A stretch of 64,000 nucleotides of DNA from Chelativorans salis (GCF_025336525.1 NZ_JAOCZP010000007.1:124001-188000), one strand, 5' to 3'. Shown: positions 48,250 through 57,557, counted from the first letter of the stretch. Numbers and translations are program-made. The notes: generated by a model from the sequence alone, not told the origin.

Positions 48250-49391
48250 TGCAGGAATTTTCCGCAACATCGACGCGCCGGCATCCGCAGCCGCATGCAC
48301 CCATGCGCCTGCTGATGACTGTGGATGCCGTGGGCGGGGTGTGGCGCTACGCGATGGGTTTGGCGCGCGCGCTCGCGCCCTATGGGGTCTCCATCGTCTT
48401 CGTCGGCCTCGGACCAGCCCCGACTGCGGAGCAGCGTGCCGAAGCGCAGGTGCTCGGCGAGCTCGTCTGGCTCGATGTGCCGCTCGACTGGACATGCAGG
48501 CAAGAGGCCGAACTGGACGTCCTGCCCGAGTTGCTGCGGCATCTGGCGGACGAACACCAGATCGATCTCGTTCACCTCAATCTTCCCTCCCAGGCCTGCG
48601 ATCTGAAGATCGACGTCCCGACCCTTGTGGTTTCCCATTCCTGCCTCCCGACCTGGTGGCGGACGATGCGCCGAGCGCCGCTGCCGGACGAGTGGCAATG
48701 GCACTTGGCGCGCAACAAGTCCGGTTTCGAGCGCGCGGACGGCATAGTGGCGCCGAGCCGCAGCCACGCCAGATCTCTTGAAAAGTGTTATGGCGAGTTG
48801 CCGGGCCTTGCCGTGGTCCCGAATGCGCTCGCGGTTGCTCCGGAACCGGGGCCAAAGGAGGAGTTCGCATTCGCCGCAGCGCGCTGGTGGGACGAGAGCA
48901 AGAACGGCGAAATCCTCGACATTGCAGCGCGGCAGGAATCCTGGCCGCTTCTCATGGCAGGCCCTCTCTCAAGTCCCGATGGCCAACACTTCATGCCCGA
49001 ACACGCCTACTACTGCGGCGAGTTGAGCAACCGCGAGGTTCTCGAGCACATGCAACGCGCCGCCGTTGTCGTCTCGCCCTCGCTTTACGAGCCCTTTGGC
49101 CTGGTGGCGCTCGAGGCCGCGCATGCAGGCTGCGCGCTCGTTCTTTCCGACATCCCCACCTACCGCGAGCTGTGGGCGGACGCCGCGCTTTTCTTCGACC
49201 CGAACGACGCCGCAAGCCTTGCCGCCGCACTTGAGCGTTTGGCTGCCGATAAGGCGCTGCAGCGGGACCTGGCTATGCAGGCTTCAGAGCGCGCAGGGCA
49301 TTTCACCCCAAAGGCGCAGGCGGAGGCAATGATGGCGCTCTACCGCTCAATGTTCGCCGCCAGCCGCCAGCACAGCGCCGCGGGAGCGTGA
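48246..49391 (+). CDS. Glycosyltransferase family 4 protein
   Basis: 381-residue GT-B glycosyltransferase. The C-terminal donor-binding site reads SPSLYEPFGLVALEA, the E-x7-E motif of retaining GT4 enzymes; the N-terminal acceptor domain begins MRLLMTVDAVGGVWRYA after a 19-residue leader. Start at ATGATG overlapping the previous stop. Donor sugar not known; UDP-xylose or UDP-glucuronate are made by genes in the same region. Confidence 0.9.
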   Translation: MMQEFSATSTRRHPQPHAPMRLLMTVDAVGGVWRYAMGLARALAPYGVSIVFVGLGPAPTAEQRAEAQVLGELVWLDVPLDWTCRQEAELDVLPELLRHLADEHQIDLVHLNLPSQACDLKIDVPTLVVSHSCLPTWWRTMRRAPLPDEWQWHLARNKSGFERADGIVAPSRSHARSLEKCYGELPGLAVVPNALAVAPEPGPKEEFAFAAARWWDESKNGEILDIAARQESWPLLMAGPLSSPDGQHFMPEHAYYCGELSNREVLEHMQRAAVVVSPSLYEPFGLVALEAAHAGCALVLSDIPTYRELWADAALFFDPNDAASLAAALERLAADKALQRDLAMQASERAGHFTPKAQAEAMMALYRSMFAASRQHSAAGA

Positions 49392-50521
49392 CCATGCGCA
49401 TTCTTTTCTACACCCACTCGCTCACGTCCGACTGGAACCATGGCAACGCACACTTCCTGCGCGGCGTGATGCGCGAGCTCACGACACTCGGGCATGAGGT
49501 GCTTGCGCTCGAGCCCGCCAATGGCTGGAGCCGCAAGAACCTGAAGGCCGACCAGGGTTCTGCCGCCGTCGATCGCTTCGCGCGTGACTTCCCCGGCTTG
49601 CGCTCGGTCGCGTACGGTTCCGGCTTCCTCCATGAGGAGGTGCTGCAGAGCGCCGACGTTGTAATCGTCCACGAGTGGACGGAGCGCTCGCTGGTCGAGC
49701 GTATCGGCCGGGCGCGCCAGGAGAGTGGCCGCTTCACGCTCCTTTTTCACGATACGCACCATCGTGCCGTCTCGGCGCATCGGGATATCGAGGCACTTCA
49801 CCTTGAAGAGTATGACGGCGTCTTGGCATTCGGGGAATCTCTGCGCCAGCGTTATCTGGGGGCTGGATGGGGCCGCAGCGTGTTCACCTGGCACGAGGCA
49901 GCCGACACCGCTCTATTCAAGCCCATATCGCATGAAGGCGACTGCCGCGATTTGATCTGGATCGGCAATTGGGGTGACAATGAACGCAGCGCCGAGCTGC
50001 GCGAATTCCTGATTGAGCCGGCGGCAAGGCTTGGCCTTTCAGGCACCGTGCGCGGCGTGCGCTATCCGCGTCGCGCGTTGGACGCACTTGCCGAAGCGGG
50101 GCTCGACTATGGCGGCTGGATCGCCAATGCAGATGTACCGGCCGCATTCGCATGCCACCGCGCAACCATGCACATCCCGCGTCGCCCGTATGTCAAGGCA
50201 CTGCCGGGTATTCCGACGATCCGTGTCTTTGAGGCTCTTGCTTGCGGCATCCCTCTGATCTCGGCGCCCTGGAACGATACGGAAAATCTCTTCCGGCCCG
50301 GCGAGGATTTCCTCTTTGCACGCAACGGCGCCGAGATGTCTGCGTTTCTGCGAGAGATCCTGGCTGATCGGGAGCGCTCGGAAGCCCTCGCGGCCTCCGG
50401 TCTGGAGACAATCCGAGCGAGGCACACCTGCCGTCACAGGGCACGCGAACTCCTGTCGATCGTTTCGATCCTGGACAGAGCAGGGACGGAAAGCTCAATG
50501 CGGAAGGAGGCAGCCGAATGA
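49388..50521 (+). CDS. CgeB-like glycosyltransferase, paralogue 1
   Basis: 377-residue GT-B protein of the CgeB/DUF3880 type. N-terminal YTHSLTSDWNHGNAHFLRG and C-terminal IPTIRVFEALACGIPLIS match the two following proteins, so the three genes are tandem duplicates. Start is GTG overlapping the previous stop (GTGA); an ATG two codons later is possible. CgeB proteins glycosylate surface structures in spore formers; a surface or small-molecule role here is inferred. Confidence 0.85.
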   Translation: MTMRILFYTHSLTSDWNHGNAHFLRGVMRELTTLGHEVLALEPANGWSRKNLKADQGSAAVDRFARDFPGLRSVAYGSGFLHEEVLQSADVVIVHEWTERSLVERIGRARQESGRFTLLFHDTHHRAVSAHRDIEALHLEEYDGVLAFGESLRQRYLGAGWGRSVFTWHEAADTALFKPISHEGDCRDLIWIGNWGDNERSAELREFLIEPAARLGLSGTVRGVRYPRRALDALAEAGLDYGGWIANADVPAAFACHRATMHIPRRPYVKALPGIPTIRVFEALACGIPLISAPWNDTENLFRPGEDFLFARNGAEMSAFLREILADRERSEALAASGLETIRARHTCRHRARELLSIVSILDRAGTESSMRKEAAE

Positions 50522-51612
50522 AGATCGCGTTCTATGGATCAAGTCTCCTTTCCTCCTATTGGAACGGAGCAGCGACATACTATCGCGGCCTGCTGCAGGC
50601 GCTGTCCAAGCTCGGCTACGACATCACCTTCTATGAGCCCAACATCCGCGAGCGGCAGCAAAATCGGGACATGGAGCCACCCGACTGGTGCCGCGTCGTC
50701 GTCTATGATTGTGATAGCGCGTCGATGAAGCATGCAACAGAGCAGGCGGCGGACGCCGATGTGGTCGTCAAGGCAAGCGGCGTCGGCTTCGAGGATAGCG
50801 AGCTGCTGCAGTTGGTCCTGAATGCTGCCCGGCCGGAAACACTTACGATCTTCTGGGATGTCGATGCACCTGCCACTCTCGCCGAAATCGACCGTGATCG
50901 CGAACATCCGTTGCTCCGCGAGCTTTCACGGATCGATCTCGTCCTGACCTATGGCGGCGGCGATCCGGTGGTCTACGGATACCGTGCACGCGGCGCGCTG
51001 CATTGTATCCCCGTATACAACGCGCTCGACCCTCTCACCCATCACCCCGTCGCTGCCGATCCCCGCTTTGCAGCCGACCTCGCCTTCCTGGGTAACCGCC
51101 TGCCGGATCGCGAGGAAAGGGTAGAGACGTTTTTCTTCGGCGCGGCGTCACTCCTTCCCGATCAGACGTTTGTTCTAGGCGGTTCCGGCTGGTCCAGCCG
51201 GTCTCTGCCGGACAACGTGCGCTATCACGGCCACGTGCCGACGCGCGATCACAACGCCTTCAACGCCTCGCCCAAGGCCGTGCTAAACGTCAACCGACAG
51301 AGCATGGCTAGCAACGGCTACTCGCCGGCCACCCGCGTCTTCGAGGCTGCAGGCGCCGGCGCATGCCTGATTACCGACAGTTGGGCCGGGCTCGACCTTT
51401 TCCTTGCCGAGGGCAGTGAAGTGCTGGTGGCGCGTGATGGGAAAGATGTCGCCGACATACTGAACCGGCTGACGCCGGCTGAAGCCGCGAAGATTGGAGA
51501 GGCGGCACGGCAGCGCGTGACGCGCGAGCACACCTACGCCCATCGGGCCGAGCAGGTGCATCAGATCCTCTCCGGCTTCCTGCCCAAGCAGCACACGGAG
51601 GCTGCCGAATGA
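50518..51612 (+). CDS. CgeB-like glycosyltransferase, paralogue 2
   Basis: 364-residue paralogue. N-terminal YGSSLLSSYWNGAATYYRG and C-terminal YSPATRVFEAAGAGACLIT align with paralogues 1 and 3, followed by GLDLFLAEGSEVLVARD, the donor-site end of the family. ATGA overlaps at both ends. It differs enough from its neighbours to suggest a different acceptor or linkage. Confidence 0.87.
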   Translation: MKIAFYGSSLLSSYWNGAATYYRGLLQALSKLGYDITFYEPNIRERQQNRDMEPPDWCRVVVYDCDSASMKHATEQAADADVVVKASGVGFEDSELLQLVLNAARPETLTIFWDVDAPATLAEIDRDREHPLLRELSRIDLVLTYGGGDPVVYGYRARGALHCIPVYNALDPLTHHPVAADPRFAADLAFLGNRLPDREERVETFFFGAASLLPDQTFVLGGSGWSSRSLPDNVRYHGHVPTRDHNAFNASPKAVLNVNRQSMASNGYSPATRVFEAAGAGACLITDSWAGLDLFLAEGSEVLVARDGKDVADILNRLTPAEAAKIGEAARQRVTREHTYAHRAEQVHQILSGFLPKQHTEAAE

Positions 51613-52748
51613 ACCGCCAGCTCAACATCGTCGTCGTTGGCCTTTCCCTGTCGTCGTCCTGGGGCAACGGCCATGCCACCACGTATCGGTCGTTACTCAG
51701 GGGCCTGCACGGCAATGGCCACGACGTCCTCTTCCTGGAGCGCGACGTGCCGTGGTACGCCGATCACCGCGATCTGGCCACACCGGATTTCTGCCGCCTC
51801 GAATACTACCGCAGCCTTGAGGAGCTCGATGCGTTCTTGCCGGAAATCTCCGGAGCTGACGCAGTCATCATCGGCTCGTTTGTTCCGGAGGGGCGTGCCG
51901 TGATCGAGCGCATCCGCGCGATGAACCCGTCGCTTCTCGGTTTCTACGATATCGACACGCCGGTCACGGTCGCGCGGCTCGAAGCGGGCGAGGAAGACTA
52001 TCTGGCACGCCATCAGGTGCCGTATTTCGACCTCTACCTCTCCTTTGCAGGCGGCCGCATGCTCGAGCTTCTTGAAAACCGCTATGGCGCCAAACGGTCC
52101 GAAGCGCTCTTTTGCTCGGTCGATTCCGGTCTCTATATCCCTACCGGCGAGGACATGCGCTGGGATCTCGGCTATCTGGGTACCTACAGCCCGGACCGGC
52201 AACCGGCGCTCGAACAGCTCCTCATAGAACCCGCCAGGCGACTGCCGGAAAAGCGCTTCGCGGTCGCCGGCCCGCAATATCCTGCGGACATCGACTGGCC
52301 GACAAATGTCGAGCGGATCGATCACCTGCCACCTTCCGCGCATGCGTCTTTCTACAGCAGATGCCGCTTCACGCTGAATATAACCCGCGCCGATATGGTC
52401 GCTGCCGGTTTCTCACCAAGCGTGCGTATCTTCGAGGCCGCTGCCTGCGCAACGCCCATCATCAGCGATCGCTGGCCGGGGCTGGACGTGCTCCTGCCTG
52501 AGAGCGAGGCCATCTTCATAGCTGACGCGACGGACGACGTCGTGCGCGTGCTGACGGAGATCCCCGAGGAAATACGCCGCGGCGTGGCCGAAAATGCGCG
52601 TGCGCGTGTTCTGGCAAGCCATACGGCAGCTGCGCGTGCGGGCGAACTCACCAGCTACATCGAAACGCTGAACAAGCCCCCGGTACGCGGCGAGTGCGCC
52701 CCGAGGCAGCACGCTCCCGAGATCAGAAGCGAAGGTCAGCCGCAATGA
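51609..52748 (+). CDS. CgeB-like glycosyltransferase, paralogue 3
   Basis: 379-residue paralogue. N-terminal GLSLSSSWGNGHATTYRSLL and C-terminal FSPSVRIFEAAACATPIIS match the other two, with GLDVLLPESEAIFIAD after it. The C-terminal 30 residues are charged and unlike the paralogues. ATGA overlaps at both ends place it firmly in the operon. Confidence 0.88.
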   Translation: MNRQLNIVVVGLSLSSSWGNGHATTYRSLLRGLHGNGHDVLFLERDVPWYADHRDLATPDFCRLEYYRSLEELDAFLPEISGADAVIIGSFVPEGRAVIERIRAMNPSLLGFYDIDTPVTVARLEAGEEDYLARHQVPYFDLYLSFAGGRMLELLENRYGAKRSEALFCSVDSGLYIPTGEDMRWDLGYLGTYSPDRQPALEQLLIEPARRLPEKRFAVAGPQYPADIDWPTNVERIDHLPPSAHASFYSRCRFTLNITRADMVAAGFSPSVRIFEAAACATPIISDRWPGLDVLLPESEAIFIADATDDVVRVLTEIPEEIRRGVAENARARVLASHTAAARAGELTSYIETLNKPPVRGECAPRQHAPEIRSEGQPQ

Positions 52749-53731
52749 AGACGGTACTAATTGCCGGTGGCGCAGGCTTTCTCGGCTCTCACCTTTGCGA
52801 AGCGATCCTGCGGGAGGGAAACCGCGTAATCTGCGTCGACAGCTTTCTTACGGGCGCGCGCGCCAACGTTGTGCCCTGGCGCGCCAATGACCGGTTCAGG
52901 CTGGTCGAGAAAGATATTTGCACGCCCATCGAAATTGGCGAAAGGATCGACGAGATCTATAATCTCGCCTGCGCCGCCTCGCCTCCACGCTACCGTGCTG
53001 ATCCTGTCCACACCATGATGTCCAGCGTTCTGGGCACGCATAATCTGCTCCGGCTGGCCGAGCGCAAGGGTGCTACCTTTCTCCAGGCATCGACAAGCGA
53101 GGTGTATGGCGATCCTCGAGAACACCCGCAGCACGAGGATTATTGCGGAAACGTCAACTGTACCGGCCCACGCGCCTGCTACGACGAGGGCAAGCGCGCG
53201 GCGGAAGCGCTCTGCTTTGATTTCCTGCGCTTGAACCGCGCCAATGTCCGTGTTGCGCGTATCTTCAACACCTACGGACCGCGCATGCAGCCGGATGACG
53301 GACGCATCGTATCCACCTTCATCTGTCAGGCGCTGTCGGGCGCCCAGATCACCATTCACGGGACCGGCGAGCAAACGCGCTCCTTCTGCTACGTCTCCGA
53401 CCTTGTGCACGGCCTCATCCTCCTGATGCGCAAGCCGCAAAATCCCGGCCGGCCGATCAATCTCGGCAACCCGAGCGAACTCACGGTGAACGAGTTCATT
53501 CACCTTCTGGCACGGCAGATCGGCGTCATGCCCGAAGTCGTGCGACTGCCCATGTCGGAAGACGATCCGCAGCGGCGCCGGCCGGATATCCGCCGCGCAC
53601 AAGCTACCCTGGGCTGGCAGCCGCGCGTGCCGCTCGAAGAAGGCCTGCGCAGAACCATCAAGTGGTTCCAGCTCACGACGCAGCAGCGCGGCGGGCGCCG
53701 GCCGGCCACGCAGCATGCAACGAGCCTCTGA
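52745..53731 (+). CDS. UDP-glucuronate decarboxylase-like (UDP-xylose synthase) SDR
   Basis: 328-residue extended SDR. GGAGFLGSHL binds NAD; NLACAASPPRYRADP, STSEVYGDPREHPQ and TGPRACYDEGKRAAE (YxxxK) are the hallmark blocks of UDP-xylose synthase, which decarboxylates UDP-glucuronate to UDP-xylose. With the UDP-glucose dehydrogenase at 43262 it completes UDP-glucose to UDP-glucuronate to UDP-xylose within one region. Substrate assignment rests on motif memory. Confidence 0.9.
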   Translation: MKTVLIAGGAGFLGSHLCEAILREGNRVICVDSFLTGARANVVPWRANDRFRLVEKDICTPIEIGERIDEIYNLACAASPPRYRADPVHTMMSSVLGTHNLLRLAERKGATFLQASTSEVYGDPREHPQHEDYCGNVNCTGPRACYDEGKRAAEALCFDFLRLNRANVRVARIFNTYGPRMQPDDGRIVSTFICQALSGAQITIHGTGEQTRSFCYVSDLVHGLILLMRKPQNPGRPINLGNPSELTVNEFIHLLARQIGVMPEVVRLPMSEDDPQRRRPDIRRAQATLGWQPRVPLEEGLRRTIKWFQLTTQQRGGRRPATQHATSL

Positions 53732-53755
53732 TCTCATGTTTCGAGGGAGAGCCGA

Positions 53756-54511
53756 ATGAATGTGGACGCCCATCCCAGCCGGCAGTCGTCAATCCGCCGA
53801 CGCATCGAGGAACTGGCGCCATGGTTCCACAACATGACCATCGGCGGCGTGCCGACCGCTCCCAACCATTTCCTTGGCGATTATCCGCGCTGCAAGTGGG
53901 AGAAGTTCGCGCATGTCCTTCCGCAGGATATTGCAGGCCGCACCGTGCTCGATATCGGGTGCAATGCCGGTTTTTACGCGATCGAGATGAAGCGGCGCGG
54001 CGCTGGACTCGTCGTCGGCGTGGATTCCGATCCGCGCTATCTGGCGCAGGCGGAGTTCGCCGCGACGCAGGCTGGCGTAGACCTCGATCTGCATCAGATG
54101 TCGGTCTACGACGTCGGCAGGTTGGGTCGGAAGTTCGATATCGTTCTCTTTCTGGGCGTGCTCTACCATCTGCGCCACCCGCTGCTGGCGCTTGATCTCA
54201 TCTATGAGCATGTGGCGGGGGACATGCTTCTCATGCAGTCTCTGCAGCGTGGTCGGGACGCGGTGCCGGAGGTCTGCGCCGACTATCCGTTCTCGGAGTG
54301 GCAGGTTTTCGAGCAGGCGGATTTTCCGCGCCTCCACTTTGTCGAGCATTGCTATGCTGCTGACCCGACGAACTGGTTCATTCCCAATCGTGCGGCCGTG
54401 GAAGCCATGTTGCGCAGCGCCGGCTTCCGCATCGAGAAGCACCCGGAGCGCGAGGTCTATCTGTGCCGGCGCGACAGGAGACCGGAGATGGTCGAGCCGC
54501 CGCCGCTTTGA
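53756..54511 (+). CDS. SAM-dependent methyltransferase, TIGR04290-like
   Basis: 251-residue class I methyltransferase. The N-terminus holds NMTIGGVPTAPNHFLGDYPR, a block I associate with the TIGR04290 (Rta_06860) family; SAM binding uses VLDIGCNAGFYAIEM; FLGVLYHLRHP follows. The C-terminus has an HPEREVYLC strand. It lies 24 bp after the UXS-like gene as the last operon member. It may O-methylate the glycan or its acceptor. Confidence 0.88.
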   Translation: MNVDAHPSRQSSIRRRIEELAPWFHNMTIGGVPTAPNHFLGDYPRCKWEKFAHVLPQDIAGRTVLDIGCNAGFYAIEMKRRGAGLVVGVDSDPRYLAQAEFAATQAGVDLDLHQMSVYDVGRLGRKFDIVLFLGVLYHLRHPLLALDLIYEHVAGDMLLMQSLQRGRDAVPEVCADYPFSEWQVFEQADFPRLHFVEHCYAADPTNWFIPNRAAVEAMLRSAGFRIEKHPEREVYLCRRDRRPEMVEPPPL

Positions 54512-54527
54512 CGCCTCCGATATTCTT

Positions 54528-54553
54528 GAAACTATCTGCCCCGCTTTCCCGTT
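54528..54553 (+). promoter_or_regulatory. Weak candidate stress promoter
   Basis: GAAAC (54528-54532; one base off GGAAC), 17-bp spacer, CGTT (54550-54553) followed by T. It lies 58 bp upstream of the ATG at 54586. Low support. Confidence 0.35.
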
Positions 54554-54585
54554 TCCGTCCGTAACAGACATAAGGAACAGGGCAA

Positions 54586-54981
54586 ATGCAGTTCAACGAT
54601 GTGCAGGTGCAGCGGCTCGGCGCCGGGGACGGCTATCGGGCGGTGGTGACCTTTCGTGGCACCAGAGGCGAAACGATCGTCGTCAGCCTTCCCCACTCGG
54701 AGGATCAGATTACCGAGGACAGTGGCATGCTTGTCGGCAGCGCCCGGGCGGCTCTGCTCGATGCGGTCTCGGCCACCGAAGGCGAAGATCCGCTGCCATT
54801 GTCAGATGTCGAGGTTGATGCCTCGGGCCGCGCCTTGGAGACGCCGGTCGCGACACCTTCGCTGGAAGAGGAAGACGACAATCCTTATCAGCAACCGGAC
54901 GAAGCACTTCCCGACTCGGAGGAAGAGTCCGACCTTCTGCGCAATCCATCGCAAGAGAAAGGTCGCTTCGGCGAGGGCTAG
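54586..54981 (+). CDS. Hypothetical acidic protein
   Basis: 131-residue protein. The first ~75 residues look folded (VQVQRLGAGDGYRAVVTFRG; SARAALLDAVSATEGEDPL); the rest is very acidic and probably disordered (LEEEDDNPYQQPDEALPDSE). AAGGAAC 8 bp before the ATG serves as ribosome-binding site. No family recognised. Confidence 0.65.
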   Translation: MQFNDVQVQRLGAGDGYRAVVTFRGTRGETIVVSLPHSEDQITEDSGMLVGSARAALLDAVSATEGEDPLPLSDVEVDASGRALETPVATPSLEEEDDNPYQQPDEALPDSEEESDLLRNPSQEKGRFGEG

Positions 54982-55001
54982 CAATTCAACCGCAGGCGCG
55001 G

Positions 55002-55421
55002 TCAGCGGTCATCTTGATGCGCGGCAAGCGCTTTCTCGAGGCGGCGCGCCAGTTCGAGTAGACGCGTGGGGAGCGGTTCCATCATGGTCTCCCTGAGGAG
55101 CAGGCGCAGGGAGGCCGGCATCCTCGGCTCCTCCTCTTCGTACCGCGATAGCTCACACCGCATTGCTTCGGCCACCTGATCGGCGGTCGGCGGATGACCG
55201 CCCGCCTCGTCGTCGGCGCCCAGTGGCGCTGCGGCGGGGTCGGGATATGCGACCTTGTCGCCCGCGCGCCCATGGTCGATGTCGTCGCGAAGCTGCTCGA
55301 CTGTAGGCCGGCCGTTGCTGAGTCGGGACTGCATTCCATCCCAACCGCCAAGCGGCGCAGATTGTTCGGGGAAGAAGTCATATTTTCTGGTGGAGTGGCG
55401 CGTTATGCCGGCCGAAGTCAC
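55002..55421 (-). CDS. NepR-like small protein (possible anti-sigma factor)
   Basis: 139-residue protein. Its C-terminus reads LRLLLRETMMEPLPTRLLEL followed by ARRLEKALAAHQ and aligns with the 60-residue protein at 58994 (LLLTEIEKEPVPERILALAM). The E-P-x-P-x-R-x-L-x-L-A pattern resembles the NepR anti-sigma helix that binds EcfG. The N-terminal 100 residues are low in structure. The GTG overlaps the preceding stop (GTGA). An internal ATG at 55334 is possible. Anti-sigma function is inferred from the motif and the nearby ECF sigma gene. Confidence 0.65.
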   Translation of the reverse strand: MTSAGITRHSTRKYDFFPEQSAPLGGWDGMQSRLSNGRPTVEQLRDDIDHGRAGDKVAYPDPAAAPLGADDEAGGHPPTADQVAEAMRCELSRYEEEEPRMPASLRLLLRETMMEPLPTRLLELARRLEKALAAHQDDR

Positions 55422-56446
55422 CCATCTCGTCCATAAATGCGGTCAAGAATCTCGGCGACGTCTGCCAGCCTTTCGACTGAGGGATTGAAGCGATTGCTCT
55501 CAGCCAATCGCGCCGCCCAGTCGATGGCAGCGCGGCCTCCCCACGCATCCGGCGGCCGGGCAAGCACCTCACGCGCGGTGCCGTGATATCGCTCGGCCGT
55601 GAAATCGTAGAAAGATCCGTCTATGTTCGTTAGCGCGGCGCTGCCTTCTGTCCCATGGAAAGCGGCGGAGATGACGGCATCGCAGCCTGCCGAAAGGTTC
55701 CAGGAACAGGCGAGCCGAACCACCGTGTCTCCTTCGAGATCGATCGTCGCGACTGCATAGTCTTCAACGGTTCCCGAGCCGTCGCGCAAAGGCGCCCCGC
55801 GCGCGTGCAGTCTGCTCGAGACGCCGTGGGCGCGTGGGAAATCCAAAACCCACAGCGCCAGGTCAACCAGATGGACGCCAAGATCCATGACACAGCCGCC
55901 ACCCGAGAGCCTGGCATCATGGAACCAGGCCTTATCCGGCCCGTAGGCATTGTGAAACGTCATTTCCACCGCATGTACACGCCCGATCCCGCCGGAAGTG
56001 ACCACATCGCGAACCTGCCGTGCAGCCTCCGTGAAGCGGTACGACATGTCGACGCCAAGCAATCGGTCGACCATACGTGCGGTGTCGATGACGGAGCCCA
56101 CTTCATGAGCGGTGCGGCCAAGCGGCTTCTGACAGAAAACAGCGGCGCCACGCTTGAGGGCGCGGATCGTCTGCGATGCGTGCAAGGCGCTTGGCGTTGC
56201 GATGACGAGGCCGTCCACGCCGGTATCGAGAATGTCATCGAGCGATTGCGCGATCTCGGCGTCCGGCGCGAGTTCGGCTGCCGTCGCGGCGATTTCCGGC
56301 GTTTGATCGGCAATCGCCACGGCTTCCGCCATCCCGCTTTCGATGATTGCCTGCATCCTGTGCCGCCCGATCCACCCGACGCCGAGGAAGCCGAGGCGCG
56401 GCTTGGCAAGCGTGTGGCGATGGCTCTTTGCTGATGCATCCGTCAC
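55418..56446 (-). CDS. Gfo/Idh/MocA-family oxidoreductase
   Basis: 342-residue NAD(P)-dependent dehydrogenase: GFLGVGWIGRHR nucleotide-binding motif, CQKPLG (Lys of the EKP-type motif) and VMDLGVHLVDLALWV with conserved His. Different from the family member at 10465. It starts with an ATGA overlap after the zinc-type dehydrogenase and ends overlapping the NepR-like gene. A sugar-derivative substrate is likely. Confidence 0.92.
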   Translation of the reverse strand: MTDASAKSHRHTLAKPRLGFLGVGWIGRHRMQAIIESGMAEAVAIADQTPEIAATAAELAPDAEIAQSLDDILDTGVDGLVIATPSALHASQTIRALKRGAAVFCQKPLGRTAHEVGSVIDTARMVDRLLGVDMSYRFTEAARQVRDVVTSGGIGRVHAVEMTFHNAYGPDKAWFHDARLSGGGCVMDLGVHLVDLALWVLDFPRAHGVSSRLHARGAPLRDGSGTVEDYAVATIDLEGDTVVRLACSWNLSAGCDAVISAAFHGTEGSAALTNIDGSFYDFTAERYHGTAREVLARPPDAWGGRAAIDWAARLAESNRFNPSVERLADVAEILDRIYGRDG

Positions 56447-57456
56447 ATGACTACCATGGCTTTGAGGAAGCCGTGCGGCCTATCCCGCGTCGCGTTCAGT
56501 GCCGCATCGAGACGCTCCAGCGGATAGGTGTGCGTGAGCAGCGGTGCGGGATCGAGCCGACCGTCGGCAACTGCCTCCACCGCCGCGCGCATGCCCTGGA
56601 CATAGACTGCGGGGTTGCGTTCGTGGGCATTGACCACATCGAGACCGCGCCAGTTCCAGAGTTGCATGTTGACCTGTCTTGGCCCGTCCTGGTGATAGCC
56701 GGCGATGACGAGACGGCCGCGTTCCCTTGTCAGTTCCGCAGAAAGCTCCAGCGGGCCCGCCAGCCCCGTTGCCTCGATCACACGGTCGCACAGCGTACCG
56801 CCGGTGATCTCCGCAACCCGGTTGATGACGGCAGCCGGATCGTCCGTCGTCATAGTTTCGGATGCACCCATCTCGCGTGCCACTTCCAGTGCGAACGCGC
56901 GTCGCGAGATGGCGATCACGCGAGCGCCGGCTGCCGTCGCGAGTTGGGTGAGCAGCGCGCCGAGGAAGCCGATCCCGACGATCGCCACCGTCTGTCCCGG
57001 CTCGATATCGCTGCGGCGGAAGACGTTCATGGCACAGCCAAGCGGCTCGCCGGGGAAAGGCTGCCCGGCAAAGGCTGGCGGCAACGGCACGACCGAACTT
57101 GCCGGTCCGACATCGAATTCCGCATAGCTGCGGTAGAAGAGGGCGGCCACGCGGTCGCCAGGCCTCAGCCCTTCGACGCCCGGTCCTACTTCATCCACGA
57201 CGCCCCAGCCCTCATGGCCAAGATCGCCGGGTTCCGTGGGAAACTGCATCCACTCGGGACCGGACCACGGCCCAAGATTTGAGGCGCAGACCCCACAGCC
57301 TTCCAGGCGCACGCGCACCTCCCCGGCTGCGGGTTCCGGGATCGGCATCTCTTTGATTGCTATCTCGCCGGGCCCAGTCACGACGGCGCCACGCATCGTT
57401 TGCGCGCCCCGGCGCAAGGACGTTTGGCCAGACAGTGCTGTGGAAGCGGATGCCAT
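56443..57456 (-). CDS. MDR-type (zinc/threonine dehydrogenase-like) alcohol dehydrogenase
   Basis: 337-residue medium-chain dehydrogenase/reductase. CGVCASN (catalytic-zinc Cys), LGHEGWGVV (GHE motif) and the Rossmann VAIVGIGFLGALL are present. The four-cysteine structural zinc loop is missing. The ATG at 57456 was chosen; the family start could also be the ATG at 57396 (MRGAVVTGP). Paired with the Gfo/Idh/MocA gene in one operon, suggesting two successive oxidations of a sugar or polyol. Confidence 0.88.
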   Translation of the reverse strand: MASASTALSGQTSLRRGAQTMRGAVVTGPGEIAIKEMPIPEPAAGEVRVRLEGCGVCASNLGPWSGPEWMQFPTEPGDLGHEGWGVVDEVGPGVEGLRPGDRVAALFYRSYAEFDVGPASSVVPLPPAFAGQPFPGEPLGCAMNVFRRSDIEPGQTVAIVGIGFLGALLTQLATAAGARVIAISRRAFALEVAREMGASETMTTDDPAAVINRVAEITGGTLCDRVIEATGLAGPLELSAELTRERGRLVIAGYHQDGPRQVNMQLWNWRGLDVVNAHERNPAVYVQGMRAAVEAVADGRLDPAPLLTHTYPLERLDAALNATRDRPHGFLKAMVVM

Positions 57457-57532
57457 TTCGTTTGCTCGTTCGCTGATTCTGTTCCAGCCGAACAAGATGC
57501 TGCGGGAAATGTTCCGGGGGCGGAGCAGCGGA

Positions 57533-57557
57533 AAAGCCGAGAACTTTCAAGCGTTCC
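57533..57557 (-). promoter_or_regulatory. Candidate EcfG/RpoE2-type stress promoter (dehydrogenase/NepR-like operon)
   Basis: On the minus strand GGAAC (57557-57553), 16-bp spacer, CTTT. One base off CGTT. The -35 lies 101 bp before the ATG at 57456. Divergent from the sigma-gene promoter 41 bp away. Confidence 0.55.
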
